DNA of 64,000 nt. Origin: Dokdonella_A ginsengisoli. Its GTDB lineage: Bacteria; Pseudomonadota; Gammaproteobacteria; Xanthomonadales; Rhodanobacteraceae. A program made the translations under genes and the position numbers. Under the pieces are notes generated by a model. It had not been told where the DNA came from, searched no databases, and worked only from the letters and a program-made list of their open reading frames with translations. The DNA lies in NCBI RefSeq assembly GCF_042652785.1, contig NZ_JBHSHD010000003.1, positions 408,712 through 472,711 on the forward strand, in the 5' to 3' direction. Shown here in pieces: positions 1 through 7,989 of the stretch. Each line of letters begins with the position of its first letter. The stretch's first letter is position 1.

Positions 1-489
1 GGCGATGACCGCGAAGCCCAGGCGCACGACCATGCCGGACGAATAGTGTTTGACCGGTTCGTCGATGTACTGGCCGATGTCGGCGAAGTCGATGATCTCC
101 GGCAGGCGCTCGCGCAGCTCCGTGCCGGAAAGGCCGTGCAGCGCGGCCGCCATCGCGACATTGTCGCGGCCGCTGTATTCCGGATGGAAGCCCGCACCGA
201 GTTCGAGCAGGGCGCCGATCTCGCCGCGCACGCGCACGCTGCCGGTGGTCGGCGTCAGCACGCCGGTGATCAGTTTGAGCAGTGTGGATTTTCCGGCGCC
301 GTTCTCGCCGACGAGCCCGAGCGATTCGCCGCGGCGGATCTGCAGATCCACGTCGCGCAGCACGCTGATCCGCTCGGCGCCCCGGCTGCTGAACAGCAGG
401 CGGCCGAGCGAGCGCAGGCGATCGCTGCTGCGATGGACCTTCGGATAGGCCTTGCCAAGACCCTGCGCCTCGACCAGCAGCTCGCTCAC
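1..489 (-). CDS. ABC transporter ATP-binding protein, polysaccharide export type (partial, C-terminus beyond window)
   Basis: This is the ATPase half of an ABC exporter for a surface polysaccharide or O-antigen (Wzt/TagH class), working at the cytoplasmic face with the permease just upstream. I read it from a GTG at 489 whose first bases overlap the TGA of the permease gene, which suggests translational coupling. The first 163 residues are in the window. They contain a Walker A motif GENGAGKST at residues 61-69, a Q-loop region, and the ABC signature in the form HYSSGM near residue 148. The roughly 40-residue segment before the core beta strand, with an RSLGRLLF-like stretch, is typical of polysaccharide exporter ATPases. 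Walker B and any C-terminal carbohydrate-binding domain, which would separate Wzt from simpler forms, lie outside the window. The family is secure; the substrate is not known. Confidence 0.85.
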   Translation of the reverse strand, partial: MSELLVEAQGLGKAYPKVHRSSDRLRSLGRLLFSSRGAERISVLRDVDLQIRRGESLGLVGENGAGKSTLLKLITGVLTPTTGSVRVRGEIGALLELGAGFHPEYSGRDNVAMAAALHGLSGTELRERLPEIIDFADIGQYIDEPVKHYSSGMVVRLGFAVIA

Positions 490-1256
490 AGGAAGTCCTC
501 GAAGTGGCGATCGAGGCGGCGGAACGTCCAATGGCCCACGAGCAGCGCGAGCAGCGCCGTCAGCAGCGCGACAGCCAGCCTGGTCGCGTCGAACTGGCCG
601 TAGTCGAGCAGCGCGACGCGGAACGATTCGGCGTAGAACGTGAAGGGATTGAAGTCGATCATCCCGCGGAACCGTTCGGGAAGCAGATCGCGCGCGTAGT
701 AGATCGGCGCCGTGAACATCAGCAGCGGAAGGATCTGGCCCAGCGCCTGCACGAGATCGCGCACGAAGACCTGCACCGCCGCGCACAGCAGGGCGCAGCC
801 GAGCGCGAGCGCGAACAGCGGGACGTAGAGCAGCAGCGCGAGCGGGACATGACCAAGCTGCAGGCCGTAGCCCAGGGCCGCCAGCACGAGTACGACGGCG
901 AGGAAACCGACGATGTGGATCGCGAAGCTCGACGCCACGCTGGCGACGACGAGGATCTCGCGCGGCAGAGCCACCTTGCCGATCAGTGCGGCGTTGTCCT
1001 GGATCGCCGTCGTCGAACGCAGCACGGCTTCCGCGAAAGCCGTCCACGGCCAGAACGCGACGGCCAGGAAAGGAATGTAGCCGGGGCTGTCGGCGCCGGG
1101 GACGCGCGCCTTGAACACGTGCACGAAGACGAAGCTCGTGATCGCCAGCTGCAGCAAGGGCTGCAGCAGCGCCCACAACCCGCCCGAGAGGCTGCCCGCG
1201 AAGCGATTGCTCAGCTCACGACGGAAGAAGCGCGAAATCAGCGTCGGAGCGAACAT
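486..1256 (-). CDS. ABC-2 type transporter permease, polysaccharide export
   Basis: A 256-residue integral membrane protein of the ABC-2 (Wzm/TagG/KpsM) family that forms the channel of a polysaccharide exporter. It starts at an ATG at 1256 (MFAPTLISRFFRRELSNRF). The N-terminal amphipathic segment is rich in Arg and Phe and precedes about six hydrophobic segments, as is usual for the family, and the length matches. The TGA stop shares bases with the GTG of the ATPase gene, so the two are cotranscribed. Nothing in the window shows which glycan is exported. An undecaprenyl-linked O-antigen or capsule is the usual cargo of such pairs. Confidence 0.87.
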   Translation of the reverse strand: MFAPTLISRFFRRELSNRFAGSLSGGLWALLQPLLQLAITSFVFVHVFKARVPGADSPGYIPFLAVAFWPWTAFAEAVLRSTTAIQDNAALIGKVALPREILVVASVASSFAIHIVGFLAVVLVLAALGYGLQLGHVPLALLLYVPLFALALGCALLCAAVQVFVRDLVQALGQILPLLMFTAPIYYARDLLPERFRGMIDFNPFTFYAESFRVALLDYGQFDATRLAVALLTALLALLVGHWTFRRLDRHFEDFL

Positions 1257-1278
1257 GGATCCTGGCCAGTCCCGAAAT

Positions 1279-1327
1279 GACGCTCCGCACAGCGGATTCG
1301 CATCCGCTTCGTCGTCCGCGGAGCGTC
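1279..1327. repeat. Double-stem palindromic element between PPIase and ABC permease
   Basis: A perfect 10-bp outer stem (gacgctccgc at 1279-1288 with gcggagcgtc at 1318-1327) encloses a perfect 7-bp inner stem (agcggat at 1291-1297 with atccgct at 1302-1308, loop tcgc). The unpaired bases are asymmetric, 2 on one side and 9 on the other. The outer-stem/inner-stem/bulge layout resembles the two elements at 26316-26500. It sits in the 150-bp gap after the PPIase gene, so it could also act as a weak terminator or mRNA end-stabiliser on the minus strand, but no T-run follows. Confidence 0.6.
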
Positions 1328-1406
1328 GAGCGGATGCGGTCTCGACGCTTCGGGCCGGGTCATCGCAGCGAACGAGCGCCGCGCGACCTCGTCATGGCGA
1401 TTCCGC

Positions 1407-2375
1407 TCAAGGCGTCTTGGCCGGCGCGGCAGCATTGGCCGGCGGCTGCTTCACGTAGCGATCGCGCAGCGAAGCGACGACGTCCGGATTGGCGTCCATC
1501 TTCTGATTGCGCAGCTGATCGGCATAGTTCTTGACCTGCTTGTCGACGTACTCATTCGACATGCGGGAGATGATTTCCTCGCGTACGTCCGCAAAGGATC
1601 GCTGCTGCTGAGGGGTGCGCGCGATCAACTTGATGACGTGATAACCGAATTTGGTCTTCACGATCGGGGAAATGTCGCCTGGATTCTTCAGGGCTTTTGC
1701 CGCATCCGAAAATTCGGAGACGTATCGACCACTGTCCACCTGGGACATCAAGCCGAGATTGGCGGTCTTGCTCGGATCTTCGGAGTACTTCTCGACCAGG
1801 GCGTCGAACTGGTCCGGATTGGCTTTCGCTTCCTTCTCCACCGTCTCAGCGAGCGCCTTCGCTTCCTCATCGGTGCGGTTGTTCGTCGTGATCAGTACGT
1901 GCTTGACGTCGAACCTGCCCGGCGTCACATACTTTTCCTTCCGCGCCGAGTACTCCTCCTTGGCCATGGCGCTGAAGTCCGGCACCTTGATCTCCTTGCG
2001 CAGGCGCTCGAGACGAACCTTGCTCAAGGTTTCGTCCGCTGCGAGTTCGATCTGGCTCTTGACCACGGGATCGTTCTGCAGACCCGCCTTGCGCGCTTCG
2101 GCGGCCATCTGCTTCTGCACCAGCTGGTTGGTGATCAGCATTTCGATACGCTGCGGGCTGTTGAAGAACCCTGCGCGGTCCTTTTCGGGAATGCGGGAGG
2201 CCGCATACGCGTCCAGCTCGCCGAGGGTGATGCTCACTCCCCCCTGACTCGCAACGACGGCACTGGAGTCGTCTTTTCCCTTCGCCACGTCCTGCGCAGA
2301 CGCGAACAGCGTCCACGCCATCGCCATACCTGCGCCGACAACCATAACGGAGCGCAAAATCATGCTCATGAACAT
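1407..2375 (-). CDS. Periplasmic peptidyl-prolyl cis-trans isomerase, PpiC/parvulin type (EpsD/SurA-like)
   Basis: A 322-residue exported prolyl isomerase and chaperone. An N-terminal signal peptide (hydrophobic VVVGAGMAMAWTLF, probable cleavage near residue 27 at FASAQD) is followed by a SurA-N-like helical chaperone region (about 40-145). A parvulin (PpiC) domain follows at about 150-250, marked by FDVKHVLI and by FGYHVIKL. A short Ala/Pro-rich tail ends the protein. There are three in-frame ATGs at the start (MFMSM); the second has a better-spaced GAAGAGA, so the first six bases of the call are uncertain. Neighbours are a polysaccharide exporter downstream and an exported Ig-like protein upstream. 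EpsD-family PPIases are often linked to exopolysaccharide loci, and that is my reading here, but it is inference. Confidence 0.85.
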   Translation of the reverse strand: MFMSMILRSVMVVGAGMAMAWTLFASAQDVAKGKDDSSAVVASQGGVSITLGELDAYAASRIPEKDRAGFFNSPQRIEMLITNQLVQKQMAAEARKAGLQNDPVVKSQIELAADETLSKVRLERLRKEIKVPDFSAMAKEEYSARKEKYVTPGRFDVKHVLITTNNRTDEEAKALAETVEKEAKANPDQFDALVEKYSEDPSKTANLGLMSQVDSGRYVSEFSDAAKALKNPGDISPIVKTKFGYHVIKLIARTPQQQRSFADVREEIISRMSNEYVDKQVKNYADQLRNQKMDANPDVVASLRDRYVKQPPANAAAPAKTP

Positions 2376-2406
2376 CTCTTCGAATCAGCGGAATGAATAA
2401 AGCACA

Positions 2407-2448
2407 ACCTCCGCGTCGCTCGAGCTCTGGCTCGAGTGACGCGGAGGT
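2407..2448 (-). terminator. Strong hairpin after the Ig-like protein gene
   Basis: A 19-bp stem with one mismatch (2407-2425 pairing with 2430-2448, loop tctg) lies 36 bases past the stop of the minus-strand gene at 2485. On the minus strand it is followed by a loose T-rich stretch (tgtgctttattc). It probably ends transcription of the Ig-like gene before the PPIase gene. Confidence 0.65.
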
Positions 2449-2484
2449 GTGTTGAAACCAAGCTGCGAAATTCGGGCCTTCGCG

Positions 2485-3846
2485 CTATTGCGAACGATTC
2501 TGCACGTTCATCTTGCAGATGTTGCCCGCGCAATCTGCGTTCGGAGCGGCCGGATCCGTCACCTTGATATTGAGGTAGTACTCCTGCCCAGGCGTGAGAG
2601 CGCAGGCGAATACTCCGGGCGACCCGGTGGTGAGCTTCCACTTCGCGAGCACGGCGCCCGCGGCACCACGGTTCGTGGTCAGGCAGTAAGGCGCAATGTT
2701 CGCCTGATTGAATTCGCCGCAGGTGGTGCTAATCGACGTCGTGACGTACGGACCGATGTAGTTTTCACCCTTGCTCAAGGATCCGACCGTGGCGGGGTTG
2801 AGCCCGTTCGCCGGCACGCGGAACTTGGCGCTGATGTACTTCGTCCTGTCGAGCGTCTTGAAGATCGCGTAGAAATTCACACCAGGGAAATCGACGATCG
2901 TGTCGGACGTGGACTTGCGGCCCCAGATGTTCTTGAACTGCGTCAAGTCGACGTTCTTGGGATTGGTGGGTGCATCGTTGAAATTGACGCTGTAAGCGAG
3001 ATCTCCGATGTTCTGCAATCCGGCAGGACAGGAAGTCGTGTTCTGCGTAACGGCAACTGTCGCATTCTGGCTCGTCACGGAGCCTGCCGTGTTCTCACAG
3101 CGCATGGACAGAACGTAAGACCCTTCCTGCGAGGCCGTCACGTTGCGAGGCGAGCTGGTCGTCTCGACCGTGGTCCAGCCGCTCAAGGTCACGGCAGCGC
3201 CGTCCTTGGTCGCCGTTCCTACGCACTTCGTCGCATTCTGAACGGCCCAGGAAACCTGGAACTGCTCGTTCACACCGACGCTCGTCGGAGCGGTGAGCGC
3301 GAAGTTCGCCGGAGTCGGAGCACCGACGCCGGCATTCACGCCGGCGCTCGCCGTGCCGGTCGAATTCGTGCACGTCACGCCGAACGTGTAGGCACCGGAC
3401 GAGGTGATGGTCACCGGAACATTATGCGAACCCGCGCAGGCCGCCCCCGTACACGCGCTGGCTCCGACATTCCATCCGGACACACCCGACGTCGATCCGC
3501 CGTAGGTGCAGGATGTGGCCGCCGATGAGGCCGACCAGGTGACATTGAACGAACCACCGACCGTCGCCGTGGGCGGAGCGGTGACGGCAACCTGGTAATC
3601 GTCAGTCTGGCCTCCGGAGCCCCCACACCCCGTACCGGAAAGACTGACGCCGGTCGCCTGCAAATCCGTGCTTCCAGGAACAAGCTGGAGCCCGCTGGCG
3701 TCGGTGGTCGCGACACAGCTGGTCTGCTGCGTCGTGGTCATGCGGACGACGGCTTGCGCATGCGCCGACGATCCGGAGGCCAGGAGCATTGCGCCGGCCA
3801 TCAGGGGCGCGCTCCGGAAGATCACTGAATGCATTTTCGATGACAT
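2485..3846 (-). CDS. Exported protein with Ig-like repeats, function unknown
   Basis: I do not recognise a named family. The 453-residue product has a signal peptide (residues 1 to about 31, ending ASGSSAHAQ). Two beta-sandwich repeats of about 90 residues follow, near 95-190 and 190-275. Each is introduced by a hydrophobic-Tyr/Asn-Ala-Pro pattern and holds a Cys pair suited to one disulfide. The C-terminal region of about 180 residues contains paired cysteines (TTCGEFNQ, APYCLTT, FACALT, DCAGNICKM). It has no lipobox and no C-terminal anchor, so it is probably secreted or periplasmic. It is flanked by its own -10-like signal upstream and a strong hairpin downstream, so it is likely a single-gene unit. 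It could be a type II secretion substrate. Confidence 0.75.
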   Translation of the reverse strand: MSSKMHSVIFRSAPLMAGAMLLASGSSAHAQAVVRMTTTQQTSCVATTDASGLQLVPGSTDLQATGVSLSGTGCGGSGGQTDDYQVAVTAPPTATVGGSFNVTWSASSAATSCTYGGSTSGVSGWNVGASACTGAACAGSHNVPVTITSSGAYTFGVTCTNSTGTASAGVNAGVGAPTPANFALTAPTSVGVNEQFQVSWAVQNATKCVGTATKDGAAVTLSGWTTVETTSSPRNVTASQEGSYVLSMRCENTAGSVTSQNATVAVTQNTTSCPAGLQNIGDLAYSVNFNDAPTNPKNVDLTQFKNIWGRKSTSDTIVDFPGVNFYAIFKTLDRTKYISAKFRVPANGLNPATVGSLSKGENYIGPYVTTSISTTCGEFNQANIAPYCLTTNRGAAGAVLAKWKLTTGSPGVFACALTPGQEYYLNIKVTDPAAPNADCAGNICKMNVQNRSQ

Positions 3847-3884
3847 GGAGTGTTATTCGACTGCTGGGAGGGGGTTGGCGCGCG

Positions 3885-3890
3885 ATTGTA
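3885..3890 (-). promoter_or_regulatory. -10-like TACAAT for the Ig-like protein gene
   Basis: Minus-strand TACAAT lies 38 bases before the ATG at 3846. No good -35 hexamer is seen at 16-18 bp (the best candidate is TGGCGT), so this is a partial promoter match. Confidence 0.35.
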
Positions 3891-3940
3891 CCCCCCCTGA
3901 CAAGCGGCACGCCAGCCACATCTGAGACATGCGTAGCATC

Positions 3941-3970
3941 AAAAAAAAGGGGGTCGCAATGCGACCCCCT
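3941..3970 (-). terminator. Rho-independent terminator of the 489-aa secreted protein gene
   Basis: A perfect 9-bp G+C-rich stem (3949-3957 with 3961-3969, loop aat) is followed on the minus strand by eight Ts (3948-3941). It lies 29 bases after the stop at 3999. It is the most canonical terminator in the window. Confidence 0.93.
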
Positions 3971-3998
3971 CTGGAACTTACTTTTTACCTTCAACCGA

Positions 3999-5468
3999 TC
4001 AGGAGCAAGCGGCACCAGCAACGGTGCAGCTGCGGCTGGCGCGGTGACGGAACAGACCACCGTAGTTGGCCAGAACGCCGTTCTGCACGTTGTTGTTGAC
4101 CAGGCTGTAGGCCATGAAGCCGGTGACCGGCAGACCGTGCAGCACCTTGCCCGCCACGTCCGGACGCAGCGCATGACCGCCGTCACCCGAAGCGAGGTCG
4201 AAGGACGCCCAACCCGTATCGGCATACGGCGGGATGTTCGGACGCAGGAACGAACCGAACACACCGGACGGCTCACCCGCACCCGTATCGGCCAGCCAGC
4301 TGATCACGTTCACTTCGAACGGCAGCGAGTTCGGGCGCGAGCTGATCGGCGGCGAGATGTCGTCCTGCGTCGTGCCGTGACCTTCTTCGCGGTCATACAC
4401 AACGATGCCGATCTCGACGTTCGATTCGCCGTCGAACTCTTCCACGAACGGCGGGATCGCGCCGGCACCCAGGGTGTAGTAGGTGTCGACGTAGAAGCGC
4501 TTGGTCGGGAAGGTGACGACCCAGTCGGTGTTCGAACCAACGTTATCCGAAACGATGTACTCGTTGTAGATGTTGTTGGCCGTCAGCACCGCGCTGACCG
4601 CGTCGATGCCGTCCGCGTAGTCGAGCTGGACCAGCGTGCCGCCGCCCGTGAAGACGTAGGCGAGAGCGCCCAGCGCGGTCGACGCGTTGTTGTTGGCCTG
4701 AGCCAGCGACGGCGTCAGCAGCGACGAACCGGAGAACAGCGGCGTGTCGGTGAAGCCATCGAGCGCATCGGCGTTGTACGTGAAGTACGTACCTTCGTCG
4801 ACGTTCACGATGCCAACCGAACCGAACAGACCGCCGGTCGGCGCGTCGAGGTAGGTGCCGGCGTTGTTGTTGATCACGCTGTTCGTGCAGCTCGGCGTAC
4901 CTTCGTTCGGCACACCGGTCTGGGCGTGCAGGGTCGCGTCGTCGAGAGCGCTGCCCGGACGGATGTCGCCCATCGAGATGATCTCGAAGTAGCCTTCACG
5001 CGTACGCGTGATGTCCTTCGGACCGCCGTCGAGCGGGAACGGAGCATAGCCGCCGTCGAACGCCGCCGTACGGAAGCTGAAGCCGGTCGTGCGGATGTTC
5101 TCGCCAGCAGCCGTCTCCGGGTACACGCAGCTCTTGTCGGACGTGATCAGCTTACCGCCGGTGGTCTCGTCGCCCTTCGCCGTGATACCCGCCGTCCACA
5201 CGTCGTACGGAGACAGGAACAGGTTGAAGTCGAGCACTTCGCGGCTGTTGTAGCCCTCGAGGAAGCGGACCTTAACGCCCTTACCGATGCTCGAGGTGTT
5301 GACCACGGACAGCAGCGTGTCCTGGCCCTTATTGACCGTGTAGTACGGATAGATAAGAACCTGGCCGAGACCATCAGGATTCAGGTCGACAGCGTTCGCC
5401 AGGCCCGCGAAGCCAGCGACGCCGGCGATACCGGCGACGACGGCGGTCGTCAAGCTGTTTCTCTTCAT
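3999..5468 (-). CDS. Secreted protein of unknown function (489 aa)
   Basis: I chose the ATG at 5468 because AGGAGT lies five bases before it and because it creates a clean signal peptide (MKRNSLTTAVVAGIAGVAG..ANA, cleavage near residue 24). The frame is open further upstream, but that extension has no ribosome site. The mature protein begins VDLNPDGLGQVLIYPYYTVN, then shows a long mixed beta-rich sequence with a few cysteines, three of them near the C-terminus (SRSCTVAGAACS). No transmembrane anchor, lipobox or sorting motif is visible. A strong ribosome site and a textbook terminator suggest high expression from a single-gene unit. I have no functional assignment; a surface or extracellular role is inferred from the signal peptide only. 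Confidence 0.85.
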   Translation of the reverse strand: MKRNSLTTAVVAGIAGVAGFAGLANAVDLNPDGLGQVLIYPYYTVNKGQDTLLSVVNTSSIGKGVKVRFLEGYNSREVLDFNLFLSPYDVWTAGITAKGDETTGGKLITSDKSCVYPETAAGENIRTTGFSFRTAAFDGGYAPFPLDGGPKDITRTREGYFEIISMGDIRPGSALDDATLHAQTGVPNEGTPSCTNSVINNNAGTYLDAPTGGLFGSVGIVNVDEGTYFTYNADALDGFTDTPLFSGSSLLTPSLAQANNNASTALGALAYVFTGGGTLVQLDYADGIDAVSAVLTANNIYNEYIVSDNVGSNTDWVVTFPTKRFYVDTYYTLGAGAIPPFVEEFDGESNVEIGIVVYDREEGHGTTQDDISPPISSRPNSLPFEVNVISWLADTGAGEPSGVFGSFLRPNIPPYADTGWASFDLASGDGGHALRPDVAGKVLHGLPVTGFMAYSLVNNNVQNGVLANYGGLFRHRASRSCTVAGAACS

Positions 5469-5644
5469 CGCAACACTCCTAAATTTGACCACAGGGCTTT
5501 TTTGCTTTACCGCCAACCTCACTCCGAATGATGCAAACGGATGCCCGGCGGGCGAGGGCGAGGTTAGGCAACAGCGCCGCCATGTTAAGGCAAAGGAAAC
5601 AACCACGCAATCCCCTGCCGAAACGAACAGTTTCCACAAGCAAA

Positions 5645-6055
5645 TCAACCGCTTGGGAGAAGGAACCATTCTCCGTCGATGAGCAGCCACGTCTCTGAAC
5701 GGGACGAGGTCATATCGGCGACCGCACCACCGCCGAGCGTGACCGCATAGGTCACGTCGACCGTCACCTTGCACCGGTCGGCGTCGCATTCCTTCTTGTT
5801 GAACTTGACCGTCTTCCACTGCACCGGCCGCGAGTTCATCGCCGCCGCGTAGTTTTCGCGCGTCTGCGTCTGGCGGAAGCCGGGCGTGAGGTAGTCGTAG
5901 GCCTTCTCGGCCTGATGCGCGATCAGGTAGTTCCAGCGCTCGACCGAGCGGCGATCGATGGTGTCCGGACTGGACTTGTCCGTGCAGCCCGCCACGGCGA
6001 GCAGCACGCCGAGCAGTGCGAGGCCACCTTGGGCTTTGAAGAAATTAGCGGTCAC
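5645..6055 (-). CDS. Small lipoprotein, function unknown
   Basis: I chose a GTG at 6055 (ribosome site AGAGGA eight bases before it) over the upstream ATG at 6127, because it gives a compact lipoprotein signal: VTANFFKAQGGLALLGVLLAV followed by lipobox AVAGC, with the lipidated Cys at residue 26. The product is 136 residues. The mature part has the pattern of a small NTF2-like or DUF4019-like fold (helix with WNYLIAHQAEKAYDYL, then strands ending ETWLLIDGEWFLLPSG). That comparison is from the pattern of the C-terminal strands and is weak. Asp follows Thr after the Cys (C-T-D), so it does not carry the +2 Asp inner-membrane retention signal and outer-membrane sorting is expected. Confidence 0.72.
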   Translation of the reverse strand: MTANFFKAQGGLALLGVLLAVAGCTDKSSPDTIDRRSVERWNYLIAHQAEKAYDYLTPGFRQTQTRENYAAAMNSRPVQWKTVKFNKKECDADRCKVTVDVTYAVTLGGGAVADMTSSRSETWLLIDGEWFLLPSG

Positions 6056-6282
6056 GCAAAGTGTCCTCTTGGGGCTTGACGTCTGCTGGTGAAAGGTTCT
6101 GCCGACGCGAGACCTGGTGCCGCGCACCGGGAACGATGTTCGAGGTCAGTACGCCACGCGGAAGCTGCACGGCCACCAAACCACCCATTGTAGCGCCCAC
6201 CAGCCCGGCGACCAATTTCCAGTTCTTTCGCGACCGTCATGTTCCGGTTATCCACCCACTGAACCTGGACTTTCGACCGAAA
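6056..6282 (-). other. Gap upstream of the small lipoprotein; possible overlapping short reading frame
   Basis: No established gene lies here. On the minus strand a 47-codon frame (ATG at 6188, TAA at 6045-6047) starts MGGLVAVQLPRG and overlaps the GTG of the lipoprotein by 11 bases, in a manner that would allow coupling. In-frame sequence before that ATG reads KLVAGLVGAT, which would make a short membrane segment if a TTG were used. No good ribosome site is visible for either start, so I do not call it a gene. Confidence 0.3.
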
Positions 6283-6311
6283 CGACTTGCAGCACTGCGT
6301 GCTGCAAGTCG
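6283..6311 (-). terminator. Perfect 12-bp hairpin after the 512-aa repeat protein gene
   Basis: cgacttgcagca (6283-6294) pairs perfectly with tgctgcaagtcg (6300-6311), with a five-base loop, 19 bases past the stop at 6331. Only a short T-run (gtttc) follows on the minus strand, so it may stop transcription inefficiently or protect the mRNA end. Confidence 0.65.
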
Positions 6312-6330
6312 CTGCGGCGACGTAGCGCAA

Positions 6331-7869
6331 TCAGCGGCTGGCGCTCACGCTGAGCGTTCCGATGATGTGCACCGTGTCTCCCGGAGGATAGAAACGATAG
6401 TTGTATGTCGTTCCGACAGGAATGGGCTGAGTCGACGAGCCCGACTTCGAGATCGCGAACGGCGCACCCCACGCACCGCCATTGACCTGACCGGCCAGAT
6501 CCAGGGACTCGTACCCCGGGGCATTCCACGTGAACGTGAAGCTGCCCTCATTGGCCCCGGGAGGAACCACGACGTGCGCCGGACTGATGCTGAACGTCGG
6601 AGCCGGAGCCGCGACGCCACTCACCGACAGGGTCGCCAGGATCGGCGACGTCGCGCCGCGAGGCAGCAACCTGTAGGTATAGGTGGTGCCGAGCGATATC
6701 GGCTGGTCACTGGTTCCAGATGCAGGGATATTGAGTGGGCTCAGCCACGCCCCGCCATTGACCTGTCCCTGCAGATCCAGCGACGGGTATCCCGGCGCGT
6801 TCCAGCTGAAGGTGAACGGACCGGACGTCGGAGACGCCGTGGCAGGGATCAGCACGTTGCCGGACGACGGGCCCGTCTGTACGAGGTTGTACTTCGGCAC
6901 CAGCTTCAAAGTGGGCTGCGCACCCGCTATGCCGTTCACCGTCATGGTAGCCAAAGCGGAGCTGGGCGTTGAATTACTGGGCGTCAGAATAAACTTGGTA
7001 TTGCCTCCTGACGGAATGTAAGGCCAAGTCCCACTACCTGCTGTAGAGGCGCCACAAGTCCAGGGCGTAGGCGTCGCGCCATTGTTGCTGATCCACACAC
7101 ACGCACCAGGATATGCGGGGGCATTCCAATTGACAACCGTACTCCCGTTTGCCTGACCGTAAGGAACGATCACCGGGTTCGGGCTGGCACTCAATGAAGG
7201 CTGTGCTGCCGCCTGCCCCCGAACAATAATCGAAGCCAATTCCGGACTATTTGAAGTTCCCGAGGACGTAACAACAAAGCGACTATTGCCGCCAACGGGC
7301 ACATAAGGCCACGAAAGAACGCCAGAATTTCCGGATGCACATGCAGCAACCTGGAGCCCCCCTCCATTCTGACTCACCCAGACGCAAGCCAAATTATTCA
7401 GAGTCCCAAAGGTGCTATACGATATCTGCGTCGTACCCTTGTCCTGGCCATAGGGAATAATGACAGGATTTGGCGCCGCCGTAATTGAACCGGTCCCATA
7501 ACATGTACTAGCCGGCTGCCCGACGCACTGCACATGAGACAATTTAGAGACATTTGCAAATCCCGAAGGATTGCAGACCAAGTGAGCGGATTCCGTGGAG
7601 TTGATTTGCCACCCTGGTGGCGCGCTTGAAATCGCGCAAACAGTCAACTGCGATCCGACTGGCAAATTATCATATCGAACTATCGTTAATACATTCCCAT
7701 ATATTCCGTTCGTACCGCCACAGGCAGTAGGATCCCAATCCGTGCTCTTTACAAGCCACCCCTGCGGCAAAGCACTTCCGTAACATATGGTGGCCTCCTC
7801 TGCCGCATGAGATTCCCTGGAGAAAAATAACAGTAATAATAAAATTAAAGCGCAGGAAATGTATTTCAT
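6331..7869 (-). CDS. Exported protein with four tandem ~95-residue repeats, function unknown
   Basis: I chose the ATG at 7869 (AAGGGA nearby) rather than the upstream GTG/ATG frame, because it begins a clear signal peptide (MKYISCALILLLLLFFS, cleavage near ESHAAEE). The 512-residue product has an N-terminal Cys-containing region (about 20-130). Four related modules follow, each opening with a PNPVIVPYGQ-like phrase and holding a VNWNAPAY or FTWNAPGY core strand. Modules 1-2 and modules 3-4 form two pairs, the latter sharing LDLxGQVNGGAW. The pattern suggests Ig-like or fibronectin-like beta sandwiches of an adhesin or extracellular scaffold. The 5' half and its upstream region are clearly poorer in G+C than the neighbours (several 60-base lines near 43-45 percent), which suggests recent acquisition. 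It lies immediately downstream of gspD and may be a secretion substrate. Confidence 0.78.
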   Translation of the reverse strand: MKYISCALILLLLLFFSRESHAAEEATICYGSALPQGWLVKSTDWDPTACGGTNGIYGNVLTIVRYDNLPVGSQLTVCAISSAPPGWQINSTESAHLVCNPSGFANVSKLSHVQCVGQPASTCYGTGSITAAPNPVIIPYGQDKGTTQISYSTFGTLNNLACVWVSQNGGGLQVAACASGNSGVLSWPYVPVGGNSRFVVTSSGTSNSPELASIIVRGQAAAQPSLSASPNPVIVPYGQANGSTVVNWNAPAYPGACVWISNNGATPTPWTCGASTAGSGTWPYIPSGGNTKFILTPSNSTPSSALATMTVNGIAGAQPTLKLVPKYNLVQTGPSSGNVLIPATASPTSGPFTFSWNAPGYPSLDLQGQVNGGAWLSPLNIPASGTSDQPISLGTTYTYRLLPRGATSPILATLSVSGVAAPAPTFSISPAHVVVPPGANEGSFTFTWNAPGYESLDLAGQVNGGAWGAPFAISKSGSSTQPIPVGTTYNYRFYPPGDTVHIIGTLSVSASR

Positions 7870-7989
7870 CGCTGATCCCTTGGATTGTATTGAGACAACC
7901 ACCCCCACAGCAGAAGTTAACCTCTTATAGTTATAATCAACTGCTCACCCAGCTCACATGGGATCTAGACGCCCCCTCCCCCCGCACGA

